This document shows, in pieces, positions 21,912-36,123 of a stretch of DNA of 64,000 nt. The DNA is from Geranomyces variabilis (Eukaryota; Chytridiomycota; Chytridiomycetes; Spizellomycetales; Powellomycetaceae). Both the position numbers and the translations under genes were made by a program. Where the stretch lies: positions 283,156 to 347,155 of the forward strand of contig JADGJP010000015.1 of NCBI GenBank assembly GCA_027603065.1, in the 5' to 3' direction. Below the pieces are notes generated by a model. The model had not been told where the DNA came from, ran no database searches, and saw only the letters and a program-made list of their open reading frames with translations. The first letter of the stretch is position 1. Each line of letters starts with the position of its first letter.

Positions 21912-23224
21912 TCACGGCTTGGTTGCCAGGTATGACTGCCGATACATGTTGTCCAGATGATCTCCGAACCGTATGGGCAAAAACTGTTTTCCTTCGCTGC
22001 CGATCCACGGGTCTAGCACATCGACAACAGTATCCGCAGCCGGCTCGTAAAAAAACACCAAGCTATGGCGGACTTTTCCCGGCCGCGACCGGTCCTCCTG
22101 ATCCTCCTTGTCGTTGTCAGTCACGTTTAGCACCCTGTGAACGGTCGATACGAACGAGCCGTTGGTCCAGCGGGACAAGATATCACCGATGTTGACGATG
22201 AGCGTGTCGGGAATGTGTGGTACGCGCAGCCAGGAGTCGCGCTTGTGGTCGAACAATTGCAGGCCTGGCGCGTCTTGGGCTGGAGTTTTGGTGGTTTCGT
22301 GGGTTGGGTTCGTCAGAGTGCGAGAGGTCTTTCTCCAACATTCGCGCATTTCCCGCAGCTTCATCCCTTCATACCTAGAATGGCAAAGGCCCCATAGTCG
22401 GTGTGTGCGCCTGCAAAGTGTTAGCGCCAATGGTTCCATGATGTGATATCGCGGTGATGTTCGCAGCGCTTCTTACCGCATCCCAGCTGGGAGAGCGAGA
22501 TGGGCGGCACTGAAGGATGATATCGAAGGCACCGCAACATGGTCATTGGCTCTGCAAAAAAAGGCGCTAATGTGCCCACTGGCTTGGGTTTGAGAGATCA
22601 GAATGGGCAGTGAGTTCTCAATGCACATTGCCAACGGTCACCGCCACCTCTCGCTTATACAGCACTCACGATTCCCAAGGCGTGCTCGAACACAGAGAGC
22701 AGTGTGTTCCCAAGCTCGGTCGCGCTCTCAAAGTACTGTAACATGATTCGCTTCATCGGAAGGGAATCACTCGCGTAGTTTGGATCCTCCGGCCCAAGCT
22801 GACGATTGAGATCATAGCCTTCTTTGAAATCGCCTTTGGGTTGATTCTGCGGATCAAGGTTTTCTTCGCCGATACCGAAGTAACCCGTGTTCACGCCTTT
22901 GGTCATATCCTTCGCAAACGCTGCCTTTTCCGCCGGCGAGAGATCAAAAAACCGCCCTGCGTGCTCAAAGACGGTTGCGAACACTGATGCGCTGATGCCG
23001 TGGCCCTGGACCATGAAGAATCCCGTGTCGAGACATGCCGAGCGAACCTGGGCTCCCACGGTGGCGAGCGCGGCGGCGCGGTCACGCTCATTCTGCAGAA
23101 CGGGGGCGAGATTAATGATTGGGAGGTCTGCGAGCGGCAGGTCGGCGACTTTGAGCAGCGAGGCGCTGGCCGTGGTGCTGCCGAGGCCCATCCTGGCAGG
23201 TTGGGACGGGGGGAGAGGGGGCAA
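21912..23224 (-). CDS. 2-oxoglutarate/Fe(II)-dependent oxygenase (isopenicillin-N-synthase-like)
   Basis: Four exons (22670-23224, 22477-22549, 22375-22410, 21912-22279) sum to 1032 nt (343 residues). The N-terminal domain has the DIOX_N pattern (LPIINLAPVL, GFFMVQGHGISASV, FFDLSPAEKAAFA). The catalytic domain has the iron site HTD in GAHTDYGAFAIL and the distal His in STVHRVLN. The co-substrate-binding Arg is expected in SRPGKVRHSLVFFYEP, an RxS motif. LQLFDHKRDSWL and DTLIVNIGDILSRWTNG match the family core. Members hydroxylate or desaturate small molecules. The substrate cannot be told from sequence, and no biosynthetic cluster is visible nearby. The exon 2 acceptor is set at ...CAGAG because the frame is otherwise closed. 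Confidence 0.9.
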
Positions 23225-24757
23225 GGAGTGCGAGAGAAGATGCGAGATAAACTCGAACGCGCATGGGCCTTCTTCACCGACAAGACATTCTGCACCCAGA
23301 CTTAATCAAGCACTCTTAACCATGTGGTGGTTCATCCCATATGGTACCGCATATCTCCATGACGTATATATTCCACTGTAGCAATATGGCCGGGCTTTAA
23401 TTCACCTTATCTGCGACTGGCCGCTTGCTTTGTCATACAGTAGTTCGGAAGCCACGGATACTGTAATGCAAGGTGATAGAATTCACTGGAAGCAATTCGT
23501 GCTCGAAGCGAGAAGGGGTGAAGACAAATCTATTGAATAAGACAACCACAAAGCATACAGCAAAAAGTATATCTCTATGCTGAAAACTACTTCTGTCTCG
23601 GCGTTCACGCTCAAACTCGGTCTATCAACCAAATCTCAAAAGCAATAGAAAGAACAGGGAGCCGAGCAAAGCCCCCAGAGTTTGTCAGTACAGAGGGCAA
23701 TTTGACCCTTTCAATTTCTCGGCAACCATCAGCCAATACTTGCCTGCGTTTGGCGAGCCTGTACTTTCCTCCAGGCTTTCCCACTATGGCTGGGGAGTGG
23801 TGAGTAACTAAATGGGTCGTTCGTGGTAGGTTGCCCCAATAGATTGGGATACTTGCAAGATGTATTTCGTTATCCGATGTGTTTTAACAAAGGGAGGGCC
23901 GAGAGCACGCAACCCCCATTTTCTAGTTCTTTCCAGACCTCGCTTCAGGCCGAATTCGCACGCGCACGGCCAGAGTGTGTGCGGATTGCGCAATTTTTCT
24001 AGAAAGGTGTATGGAAAACCAACAAAAGATAACACAAAGTCCACGATTTGCGTTCTGGGTCGGCGGGAAGGGGTCAGCAGGACTGAGCCAAGATAGCGGG
24101 AGACGAGCGGTGGATATGGGGGGGTGGGGGAGACGGTAAGGGGTGGTTGGAATGGAAATGATTGGTGCACAAAGTAATAAGCGTATGTTAATCGCGAGTG
24201 GGGGCTGTCGAAAATCGCCGCGTGACGCGCCGCCCAGCTCTACTTTGCGCTGCCCCCCCGCGTGAACCGTGAACGGGCATGCGGAAAATAAAAACAGAGG
24301 AGCCGTTGATATAAAGCTCTTCGAGTACATCACCGTCCCAACTCATTTCGACTCATCTCGACTAGTCTCTCAACCTGCAGCTTTTGCCGTCACATCTCCT
24401 TTTTCTCGCTCGCCAATTCTCCGGAAAGGTGAGTGTTCCTCCCCTGCCCTCTCGCCCTCCCGCGTTCATGAAAGGCCGGCACGCCCCGGCCCTTAATGAC
24501 CTGTTTTCTCCACCGCATCCTCAATTGCAGCACCCGACTCTCCTTACTCGTTATACAACGCCCGAAGCCCCTACTCTCAAAGCGCTCCGCCTTCCACTAC
24601 TTTAAGCCGTCGACGTATACTCCTGCGAGCGGCCCTTTTAGCGAGCAACAACCACTGGGTGTTGCACAATACAAGCACCGTTATCAACGACCTTTGATTC
24701 CGGTCGACCTCACCGCGCATTTTCTTTCTTTTCCGACCACCGGCGCTTCTACTCGTC
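23225..24757. other. intergenic plus 5' leader of the small gene at 24758
   Basis: No coding region is convincing between 23300 and 24290. From about 24310 the sequence is a CT-rich leader for the gene at 24758, with a likely spliced 5'-UTR intron at 24429-24530 (GTGAGT donor, TTGCAG acceptor). Confidence 0.55.
24310..24315 (+). promoter_or_regulatory. possible TATA box
   Basis: TATAAA in the context GTTGATATAAAGCTC, about 115 bases upstream of the 5'-UTR intron of the small gene at 24758. Confidence 0.4.
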
Positions 24758-25036
24758 ATGGCTGGACCTACGGCACCGTTCATCGCAGCTGCTACCGTCG
24801 TCGGCGCCTGCGCCGCGCTGATGCTAAACAATAACCGCAAGAACACGTCATCCTCGTCGTCGTCAACGACCGGCCTCAAGCTCGTTGACCACTCTGGTTC
24901 AAGCGGAACTGGAGGCATTCCAGTCAGGCCGGTCGCCTACCGACACGTCCACTCGGATGCTATTTCGGCTCCGTACGGGGAGGAGACGAAATGGGCACGA
25001 AAGGGACTCGCGGCTGGAGCTTGGAAATACGTGTAG
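24758..25036 (+). CDS. small hypothetical protein with N-terminal hydrophobic helix (92 aa)
   Basis: A single coding exon of 92 residues. The N-terminus APFIAAATVVGACAALML is a predicted membrane or import helix, followed by a Ser-rich linker. The second half (IPVRPVAYRHVHSDAISAPY) is more ordered-looking and ends in ARKGLAAGAWKYV. The long CT-rich leader with a spliced intron (24429-24530) and a TATA-like box argue for a genuine, perhaps highly expressed transcript. It may be a small mitochondrial or ER membrane protein. No family recognised. Confidence 0.6.
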   Translation: MAGPTAPFIAAATVVGACAALMLNNNRKNTSSSSSSTTGLKLVDHSGSSGTGGIPVRPVAYRHVHSDAISAPYGEETKWARKGLAAGAWKYV

Positions 25037-25804
25037 TAAAAACGCAAAAAAAAAAAAGTCATTGGGGCAAGCAACTTGCATAGTCGCATTCTCGTCTCGT
25101 CGGAGTTACGGAAAATTTATATGGGGGGGCCGAAAGCCAGAGGACATCCGCTTACGCCGTTTCCGGAGCGTTTGGCACGCTAGTGCCCACCCTTTGTATA
25201 TACCCCTTTTCGCGCGATCAAGTACCGTCGATTATGGAGGATTAGGTTTATTTGGGAGCTCCCGCCACCTTCGGTTTGTGCTTTGTCTCTTTATTTGTGT
25301 ATGGTGGGGGTTCTTTTTGCGTGCCTGTCTTTTGTAAGAGATGTCCTCGAAAAAATGTAACAAAAAATAATAAAAAGCCTTAAAAATCTTTAGCGATCTT
25401 GTACTTGGTTGCGCCCGGGACGATGGCCTACATGTCTACTCGTACGCCCTATATGCTCGTAACAGGGAGGGGACGCAATGCGCCCGGGGGACGATGGCCT
25501 ACATGTCTACTCGTACGCCCTATATGCTCGTAACAGGGAGGGGACGCAATGCGCCCGCAACGATACAGAGGGCCGCGATAGCTGAACAAGAATGAGTTGG
25601 CGAGTATGCATACGCACATATACGTTGGCTGCCGTGGACAGGTTTGTCCTTGGTGGATCAAAGGATAAGAGTCTCTCGACAAAATTTTGAGGGCGCCGAA
25701 ATCGGGACAAAAACGCTGTTCTAAATATCTTGTTATTAAAAAAAAACAGGTGGTGACGCCAACTTCAGACTACGCCCGACCATTCTAGAATTCATGATCT
25801 CTCC
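25037..25804. other. intergenic with a perfect-looking tandem repeat
   Basis: Contains the 3' end of the small gene, the tandem repeat at 25411-25550 and the downstream region of the nitronate monooxygenase. No further gene is seen. Confidence 0.6.
25411..25550. repeat. tandem direct repeat, two copies of about 70 bp
   Basis: Copies at 25411-25479 and 25480-25550 are identical except for two extra G in the CCCGGG run of the second copy. The unit starts GCGCCCGGG, includes ATGGCCTACATGTC, and ends CAGGGAGGGGACGCAAT. A third partial start (GCGCCCG) follows at 25551. Confidence 0.95.
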
Positions 25805-27299
<1,495 letters not shown>

Positions 27300-27512
27300 T
27301 TATTTTGTTGTTGAGACGCCCCGCACGCCCCGCCTCCGCCCCCAACGGAACTCTCCGCCCGGCCCCTGGCTCATCCCGTCCGTCGTCGTCTTTTTTCGAC
27401 AGCTACACCCCCCCCAAAATAGAATTCGATTTTGGTGTCGATCGCTCGGTCTTCCAGCCTTCCTTCTTTTCCCCATAACAAAGAGAGAGCTGCAAAGCAC
27501 TCACTACCAGCT

Positions 27513-29499
27513 ATGAGTACAGAAGGCCCTGCTCATCTCCCCGCGGTCGACACCAGTCGCCTCGTGCCAGACTCCACCGACCCTGCTGCTATCCCGACGA
27601 CGACGACGACGCAATTGTTAAACACTGACGACGCAAATGCCAATATCATCAATGACGGTGACGGCGCGCCACAAATAACAGCAGACCCAAGCCCAGGCGG
27701 CGGCGACGAGGAAAGTTCACCACCACTTGCTACTACCGTGGCTGATATCGACATTACTGCTGTTCGCGTTGTGGAACTCGTTCAAGCCGCACTGGCACTT
27801 GCGGCACGGAATGACATCGCAAATGAACAACCTCAAAATGATGATGCAGGACTCGGCATACAGGTTGAGGAAGTTCAATTAACTGGAGACTACTCTCTGG
27901 CAGGGCAGGAGGAAGAGGAATCAGCAACTCAAGTGGACAATGTCCAAACGTCGATGCCAGATTCATCTTCATCAGCACCACCACCAGCTCAGGACCCTTC
28001 GTGGCCGCAGAACGCCGCTGGCATCCTTCCACGCGGAACACAGCAAAGCTTCTTACCCCGGCATGTGTCTCGACAATCCAGCACCGCGGCGACAATGACT
28101 ACGACAACAACAACAACCCGCCGCACTTCGCCCGAGAATGGACGCCCGACACGCGGTGCCGTTGCCACTCCCGAACCGCCTGTCGCAGCAGCAGCGGACG
28201 GAAATGATGATGATGACAACAACACCCACCGTGCAGCGTCAACAATAGCGCCGTCGTCACGGGCCACGACGGCGCGATCGACGCGGCAGTCATCGGGACG
28301 GCGGATGCCGGCACGAAAGCCAGGAACGCCAATGACCGTTTTCACTAGCGCCGGACTCGCATTCGAAGGTATAGTTTTCTCTCTCTCTCTCTTTTCTAGT
28401 GTAATTCTGCCCATCAATTAGGGGGGGTATATGTATTTGCTCCCGATATATAAGAAGGAAAAAAGAAAAAAAAAACCCGGGCCCAAGAAAAATTCTAAAG
28501 AGAAAAGCACATTCCTTTTCCTCCCCCCCCTCCTCTCTCGCAACAGTGCGCCCCGATCGCCACGCAGGCAGCCACGCCGACTCTCTCCGCGCAGTCCTCG
28601 CCTCAAATACGCACCACACGCCCGACACCACGCCACCAAAAGGGCCCGAACTCCCGTCCATCGACACGCGGCCTCAACCATCATGGTTCCGCACGCGGTA
28701 CGCACCGCCACGACGACGACAGCGAACCGCCGGCGCATCGCCATCACCATCATCCTGCACCGCCGCCGCCGCCGCCGACGATGGTAATGGCGACAATCAC
28801 GAGTGTTTCTCCGTCTACAGCGTGCCGCTACCGCTCACGCGCGCGTCGTCCGCGCCCGTAGCTGTGACGTCGTCTTCCGCTTCGTCGTGCTCGTTGTTGA
28901 CGACCATGGTGTCTGAACACCAGCAGCGGCAACAGCGGCGCCACCGCCTGTTGCGCGCGCTACGCGCACGCCGAGACGCAGAGCTGCAGGAAGAGTATCT
29001 CGGGTTTCCGGGCGTCGAGGCCCGCGAGTTTGTCACGCGGCGTATACGACTAGTGATGATGGCTGCTGCGGCCGCGGCGGCCACGGCCACTAACACGACA
29101 CTCTCAACACCCGGTGGGGGTGGTAGTGATGGTGGTGGGTTTTACCACGACGCGGTAGCAATTACCGCCGACGCACAAGCGTTAGCTCCCACAGTCAACA
29201 TCTCGCACCCATGCGCGCAGACATTCGGACAGCTAGGGCGGGTCCACTGGCGTGAGGTGGACGCTTCCGCCCCGCGTTGTCATTCGCCGCAGTATTTCTG
29301 TGCGGAGAAGGAGAAGGACACGGGAAGGCGGCGTCGGAAAGCGGAGAAAGAGGAAGCAGATAGAAAGAAGCAGCGGGTCCCACCGCCGCCGACGCTGATG
29401 GATCTGGTCCCGGGACTCCGCAAAGCGCCCAAAATGTTTCCGCATCAGCTGAAGCGTGTAACGCAGAGCAAATACGTCATTCCGCCGACGGACGAGTAG
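27513..29499 (+). CDS. hypothetical protein, low-complexity, 602 aa
   Basis: Two exons (27513-28368, 28547-29499) sum to 1809 nt. The first exon is rich in Ser, Thr, Asp, Pro and Ala, with one helical stretch (ITAVRVVELVQAALALAAR). The second has an Arg/Gln-rich helix (HQQRQQRRHRLLRALRAR), then GFPGVEAREFVTRRIRL, an Ala run, and a Lys/Arg-rich segment near the end followed by PPTLMDLVPGLRKAPKMFP. The GTATAG donor and CAACAG acceptor keep frame. No recognised domain. The basic C-terminus could be a nuclear or nucleic-acid-binding tail, which is a guess. Confidence 0.6.
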
Positions 29500-29694
29500 A
29501 AGAGAGAACAACACAGGTTGAGGCTGGGTACGGCATATTGTTAGTGCCGGGGATGAGTTGATAACAGAGCTTTTTAAGCTTTTTCTTCGTGAAAGACCAT
29601 GAGCTTTGTCTCCCTGCTTGAAGAACTTTGGTGGAAAGCGAAGGCCTGGTGCGGTGGGTCCTAGGTTGCACGCTGCAAGTGATGCGGGCATATT

Positions 29695-32251
29695 CTATGC
29701 GTCGTGATTTGATAGTCCGTTCGCCGCCGCGCGAATCACGTCCAAATCGGAATCAATCTCGGATGGGCGCAAGCCGCGGCACAGCATTGGGGGTATTATC
29801 TGCGGATCACAATAAAAACCATCTTAAGCAAATAGACAAAACTCACGAAACTGGGTAATTGTTCTTTTATCTCTCTCTCTTACCACTGGCCCGCCATTCC
29901 TGCGGTTATCCGCCAGCATATCCCGATAATGCTGTGGGAACTCGCTCACATATGGTGGGACGCCTGTCGCCGACCGCCGCAGCTCCTCAATCTCCACCAG
30001 CCGACGCCGTGCGCGTGTCTCGACACTGAGATCTGCGAAAGAACAATAAATGGCGCCATAACAGCAGGGCTGTCAGTAAAAGCGAAAAACGGAAACCCAA
30101 AAACGCGGGCCGTGGAGTTGAGAAAACTTACCGCTCTGCCACCGCGCATCATCCTCCAAAACTCTCTTCTCGTCCTTCAGTTTCCATATCTGTTCTTGGT
30201 AACTTCGTATCAGACTCCGCCGTTTATCCCCTCGTCGGACCTTGAAAACAGCATCACAACAAAGAGAAAATTCCCGGCGTGTTTGGTGAGCGCCTCCATC
30301 ATAAAAAGAGCCACACACCAGTTCAATACAAAACACCCGTTATATAGGCAAAAACTTACAATGAAATTGCAATCCGCCTGCGCAATAGCGGCATCACACG
30401 CCGTGTCATACCATTCCAGTTTGTGACGTTTCGTGTTTTCGTTTATCGCAAGCCGATTCTCAAGCCTCTCTTCTAATTCGCCAAAGCATGGATGTGTGCC
30501 TAAGGACACGGGGTCCACTTAGTATTTGCATCCCAAAACGCGGGCGTCAGTGTTCGTATCCGTTTTCCATACCATCAGTTATCGCCTTTTCCTCAATTTC
30601 AAAAACTTCTATTGCGAGCTTGCTACACCTGCGAAACGCGACGGGTGTTGCGTGTTCAGCAAAGAGCCTTATGCTCCAAAGCACGAAAAGCGCCCACTTT
30701 TCAACATTTGGGTTTTCACTTACCGAGCTTTCATCTTTAACTTGTCAGTCGTGAGGAACACAGGGTCAGCCTGTGCCTTTCTAATTAGCGCTTTCTTTGC
30801 ATTTAACAGCGCGTTGTCGTCAGGCCGGGCCGATGAATCGTAAGCGAGCACTGTGAACGGAAAGCAGGAGATATACACAGCATTAGACAATCGGTAACAC
30901 GTTGAAACGGAAATAGAAAGCACCACTCACAATCAGTCACAGCATCTTGTATCGACTTGCTGGCTCTCCGCTTGCTCTCTTCCGTTTCCACGGGTTTACT
31001 CGCCGCGGCCTTCCGACCCCCCGTTTTACGTCCCCCAACACCCGCTGCTGGTGAAGACGGCTGTGATTCCGGCGGCTCCTGCGCTACCAGCGCACCAGCG
31101 GAGGAGGACGCAGCGGCGCCGGCGCCGGTGGTGGAGGGAGCTGCGATGGGGAAAGATGATGATGTATGCGCAGGCGTTGTTTTGCCGCGCTTGCGAGTGT
31201 CGTGCTCGTGTGCGACTGAGCTGTCGACTTCTGCTAACGGTCGTTTTGCCCGCGCTGGGAAGATTGGTGAACATCAAATTGGTTATAAAATGTGCTCTTG
31301 CATATTTACACCGAAGAATTGGGGAGCAACGCCCTGACGTACCTGATGACCGTGTTGAGATTTTCGCCGCGGCCTCTTTCTTTAATGCAGTAGCTCGCTT
31401 GGTTGCCTCCGTTTCAACTGTATCGGTAGCAAGAAGGAAACCAGGTCAGGAATGAGGTGAGTCCTCCAAATTTCCAAAGTTCCAACCGGTCCACAAAAGG
31501 AAGTTCGCGCATGCCACTCGCCAAGCACCATACCTTTGTCCGACCCAACGGCATCGTCACTATTACTTGGCGTACCGGCTTCCTGCCCATTCACCGCAGC
31601 GCGATGCGGCGGCTGAGCCGCCATTGCTGTCGACGAGGGCGTTCGTGGCGAACTCGGCCGCAAAGAAGACGATGCAGACCCTCGCCGCGTATCGACACTT
31701 CCACCACCCTCTGGAACGCTACTTCGTGCTCGCCGCGCAGGTTGTAATGGCGACGCGGCACCACTCTCGTCTTCAGACGCCACAGCAGCCGACATTGATC
31801 TCCGCGCCCGCTTGAGTTTGACTTCCGCATCCATTAACCCAACGCTGTTTCTACCACTACCGCCAGCAGCACGGTTGCCACCATTGCTGTTATTACTGTC
31901 CAATGGCGCACCCGCGCCGTCGTCCGAATCAAACAGCTGTCCAGCTTTACGCTTCTGCCCTGCGGTTGCGGCAGCAGCGGACGAGCCTGTCGAGCTGGGC
32001 CGGCGATCGGACGACGCCGCGTGTCGTGGTGGGTCTATTATCGTTGTCGGTGTTAGTGTTATTGTTGACGCTGGAGCCACTGCTGATGGAGTTGTAGGTG
32101 AGGGATGGCTGGTGCGTCGTGCGGAACTCGCGGTCGCGCTGCCTGGCGCGGAGGTAGAGCTCGCTCTGCTAGAGCGGGAGCTTGGGACTGCTGACGACCC
32201 ACCGCCGGGCGGGAAGCTAAAGACATCATCAACGTTGCCGCTCGTCGCCAT
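29695..32251 (-). CDS. Sds3-like subunit of a Sin3/Rpd3 histone deacetylase complex
   Basis: Nine exons sum to 1803 nt (600 residues): 31534-32251, 31343-31417, 30931-31254, 30724-30850, 30573-30628, 30360-30499, 30132-30240, 29884-30032 and 29695-29799. Every join keeps frame. The N-terminal 370 residues are Ser/Thr/Ala-rich with basic patches (KRKAGQLF, KLKRARRS, GGRKTGGRK). The conserved part begins at LTTDKLKMKARCSKLAIEVF. Then come DGTHPCFGELEERLENRLAI, DTACDAAIAQADCNF, KRRSLIRSYQEQIWKLKDEK and a short C-terminal RPSEIDSDLDVIRAA. The order (helix, GTHP turn, long coiled coil, terminal 'E-I..D...I' strand) is that of Sds3/BRMS1 proteins, which scaffold the deacetylase complex. The exact paralogue (Sds3 or Dep1) cannot be told. 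Confidence 0.78.
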
Positions 32252-33579
32252 TTTTGTTTTGTGTGGGGTGCAGCAATTCAAACAGTTTTGGATAGAAAAC
32301 GACTGCTCTTTGTCGACGCTAAGCCGCGGTCCAGGCAACCGAAATTTTATGCAGCCCAAAAATGGGGACAATGATTACTGACAGCAGCGATTCAGTGAAA
32401 CCGGTAGTGAGGAAGTCTGCACAAAAAATATCGTATAAGGGGGGATGTCAGCTAAGTGAGTTTGGGCAACAGGAAGCTGAGCAAAAAGTGGTATAAAGTA
32501 ATGCATGGATTTCTTGATGTTTTTTGTGGCGCGCGAGATGGCGCGCGGAGACATACCGTCTTGGGCCCGCAGCACACGCGTAAGAGACAAGCAGAGGGGA
32601 GCAGGAGAGCGACGAGGAGAGGATGCGAGTGAAGAGCTGCGAGGGGTTGGCTGCGAGCGGTTGTGTGGATGCTGTAATTGAGGGTGGTCTTCCTGGGATG
32701 GGGGTAAAGGGAATGAGCGAGCAACCGACAACTGACGGCGGACACCGCGACGCTTGCGCTTTCTCCGACCAAACCCACTGACCGGCAAGCCGCCCCCGCG
32801 CCACACCCCTTTTCCACTACACATGCACTTCCACTGCATAGGTGCACGCAGGAAACGCTGCAGATTCTTTTTATGGCAACATGGTTCCAGCAACCCCTCA
32901 GCGGCTCCCCATGTTGCGTAATATACATGATATCCTCAACAACCTACGTCAATCACATGCAGGTCTGAGTCAGCCTCCTTTTCGACAGGCACCCTGCGTA
33001 TAGAAATCTTGACCATAATGAGCCATTTTGCCGAGGTTGGGGCTCTAATAGCAGAGGGAAGGGGATTTCACGATGGAAAGAATCCTTGCAGAGCCCGCAG
33101 CCACCGGTAGAGGCCTGTGATATATGTCAAGCGGCAGCCATTGACTGGGCCTGCCACAAAAATTATTATGCTGTTGTTGTCTTACACTATCGGCTTGCCC
33201 GAATGTAGTTAACATATACATGGTGCTTTGGCCAACTCTGTTTCCTCGGGTTATTCTTGCTGCGCAGTGACGAAGCCTACGGGCCAACGTTACACGGCGC
33301 CGTTATAAATCAATTGCATTTGTCTCTCAAGTGACAATGCGTTTTCCGATGGACATTTTTATATCCCGGGCAAAGCCTTGTCGAGGGCAAGCTCGTAGTA
33401 GAAAACGGAACAACACAGCAGCGGTTCGCCCCGCCGGCTGTCGGATGTTGACATCGCGGCTATTGTATCGCAAGCCACACCGCGCCACACGTCCCGCGAA
33501 CCCGGCAATCATCATCACTCACTCACTCACTCCTCGCTCTTGCCCCGGCACCTTGGAGGCAGCCGTCAGTATACACGCA
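32252..33579. other. intergenic, no clear gene
   Basis: Lies between two divergent starts (Sds3-like and Sam50). Minus-strand open frames around 32375-32900 overlap in several frames without domain content. I read them as chance. Confidence 0.6.
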
Positions 33580-35776
33580 ATGGACTCGCGACCGCCACTG
33601 CCACAGCAGCATCAACCACCGCCGTCCGCATCTGCAAGCATCATCGATGATGGCGCAGATTTCCGCCAAAAAGAGACTCGCCGCCTCACCGATCTGATCA
33701 CGTCCTCCCAATCCCGCCCCCTCCACGTCCACTCCATCCGCATCGACGGCATAACCCACACCCGCTCCACGCTCGTCGAACAACTCGTCTCTCCCATCTT
33801 ACAATCCGAGACGCTCGGCGACGTTATCGCCGAGTCGCGCGAAGCGTGCCAGCGATTAAACCGCTTGGGCGTGTTTCGCGACGTTGCTGTAACGCTGGAT
33901 ACGCCGCCGCGGGGTGTTGAAGCTGGTGGCGGTGTGGGGAAGGAGCTGGTGGATGTGGTGTTGACGGTGAAGGAAGGACCGAGGTTTTATGCGAGGACCG
34001 GTGCGGATTTTTCGAACTACGATACGACGACGGTAAGCGGCCGTAACGCACGGGACAAAGGAGTTTGCAATCAAGGGCGCTGATGTTCTCTCTCTCTCTC
34101 TCTATTGTTTTTTCTTGTCTCAAAAGAACATCACGACAAAAGTTTCCAACGCGCTCGGCGGAGGCGAGTATCTCGAAGCCAACGCATCGTACGCCGTCCA
34201 GCCCAGCGTCGCGCTCAACGAGTCTGCGGCCGCGTTCGCCAGCGAGACCGGAAGCTACTTCCAGGTAAAACAAACGCGCTGCCTACAAATTCCACGCGTG
34301 GTGTATGTTCGCGCTGAGATTTTTTGTAAATATTTTACTTCTTTTTTGGTTCCGAATAGATTCTTGCAAGCAAGCCATTGCTCCCTACTCCGAGGTTCCG
34401 CCGCGCCAACCGCGCAGACCCGGAAGCGCGCATCGAGGTCGCGGCATACAACACGAACCGCAATGCCCAGCTGCACCAGTCGCATGACGAACAGACCAAA
34501 GGCCTTGCGGTGCGATATAAGGTATGTAGTCAAAGGTCTTAATTTGTGCGCGGAAAACTGATATCACCTGCTCACTCTCGTCTTGCTCGCTCGCGCGCTC
34601 GCAGACCGCCGATCCATATTACGGCAACCACGAGTTTGCATACGATGTCGCCTGGCGGCATCTGCACAACATTGCGCCAGATGCTTCGTGGAGGTAAAAC
34701 TTCGAAAACATGGGAAACAAGTCGTAAACGTTCTTCCATGGTCTGAACCCGTGGGTTTTGCTTAGCATCAGGAAAGACGCCGGTCACACGCTCAAATCCG
34801 CGCTCAGCCACTCGTTTACGCGCGACCACCGCGACGACCCGATGCTGCCGACGCGGGGCACGTATGTGCGCGTTCGTGAGGTAAAGAAACCGCACGAATA
34901 GGGGGGTATGTGTTGCCCGTTTGACTTACTCTTTGTGCCTCCCCCTTGCAGGAACTCGCGGGTCTCGGCGGCGACGTGCAGTTCGCGAAAGGCGAGGCGG
35001 AGGGCCAGTATATCCGGAATCTCGGGCACGGATTCGTAAGTCCCATTTTGCGTTTTTCGGAAGCACATCACCCCACTGTCTCCGCTTTCTTTCCCCTTTG
35101 TCTAAACCATGTTTCTTGTGTGTTTTCTCTCTCTATTCCCAGACCCTCTCGTCAACACTGCGCGCGGGCTTGACGATGCCGCTCCCCAATTCCACAAAGC
35201 CCATCCGCGTAAACGACCGTTTTGTCCTCGGTGGACCGAATTCCGTCCGCGGGTTTGCGCAAAGCGGCGTTGGGCCCGTTGATAAAAGTAAGAGAAAAAA
35301 AAGCAAAAAAAAAAAAAAACACACCCGCAAAATCATCAGAAAACGAGCAAAACACATTACCGATGTTTTTATACTAAACCTTTTTTTTCTGCCTTTTATT
35401 TTCTTTTTTAGAGGACTCACTCGGCGGCACAGCGTACTACGCACTCGGCCTCAGTCTCTTTGCACCATTACCCCGCCTCGCAGATAAACCCATCAAAGCG
35501 CATTTCTTTGCCAACGCTGGGTCGTTACTACCAACCACAACGACAAGTGCACCCACATCCACAACAGCTTCAACAACGACCATCAGCAGCAGCAGCAACA
35601 ACTCGTTACCAGCGATGCTGTTGAGCTCGCCGCCGTCAGTGTCTGCAGGCTTGGGCCTCGCGGTACGGTTCAGTATCTTGCGGCTAGAGCTGAATTATTG
35701 CTTGCCGCTGGTTGCGCGGTTGGGCGATCGGATGGCGGGAGGGTTACAGTTTGGGGTTGGGGTGTCGTATATGTGA
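33580..35776 (+). CDS. SAM50: Sam50/Tob55, mitochondrial outer-membrane beta-barrel assembly protein
   Basis: Eight exons (33580-34032, 34127-34264, 34360-34521, 34605-34693, 34766-34880, 34952-35035, 35143-35287, 35412-35776) sum to 1551 nt (516 residues). An N-terminal POTRA-like domain is seen (LHVHSIRIDGITHTRSTL, EACQRLNRLGVFRDV). The Omp85 barrel follows, with typical segments (NITTKVSNALGGGEYLEA, LGGPNSVRGFAQSGVGP). The conserved VRGF motif of loop 6 is present. The C-terminal strand MAGGLQFGVGVSYM is a good beta-signal. Sam50 inserts barrel proteins into the outer membrane. A Thr/Ser-rich insert near residues 435-470 is unusual. Intron 7 contains an A-run. Confidence 0.94.
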
Positions 35777-36123
35777 TTTAGTCGAACCCCGAGCGGGGAA
35801 TTGGGGGCGATTACTGGCAAATAGACCCATGACTGGACAACGCCTGGGGCAGATGTGCCAAAGCACTTTGTATGGGGCAGGCGGCTACTTTTTACATATT
35901 CTGATCCTGTGAAACACATGTTTTTTGGACACTGCTTTTTTGGACACCGTGCCCAGGAAGGTCAAAAGCCGCTCCTGAAAGGTTCTGGCCTCCAAACCAT
36001 TCCACCTGCATCGCGTTCTGTGCAGGGCGAGCGACATGCAAGCTACAATCCCATCTTTTCTTTCGCAAACTCCCAGAGAAGCAGTCAGTGTATTTATGAA
36101 CAATATGGCCACACATGAAAGCT

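Noticed and set aside
25411-25550. CRISPR-like array
   Set aside because: Only two adjacent identical units without spacers; this is a simple tandem duplication in a eukaryotic genome.
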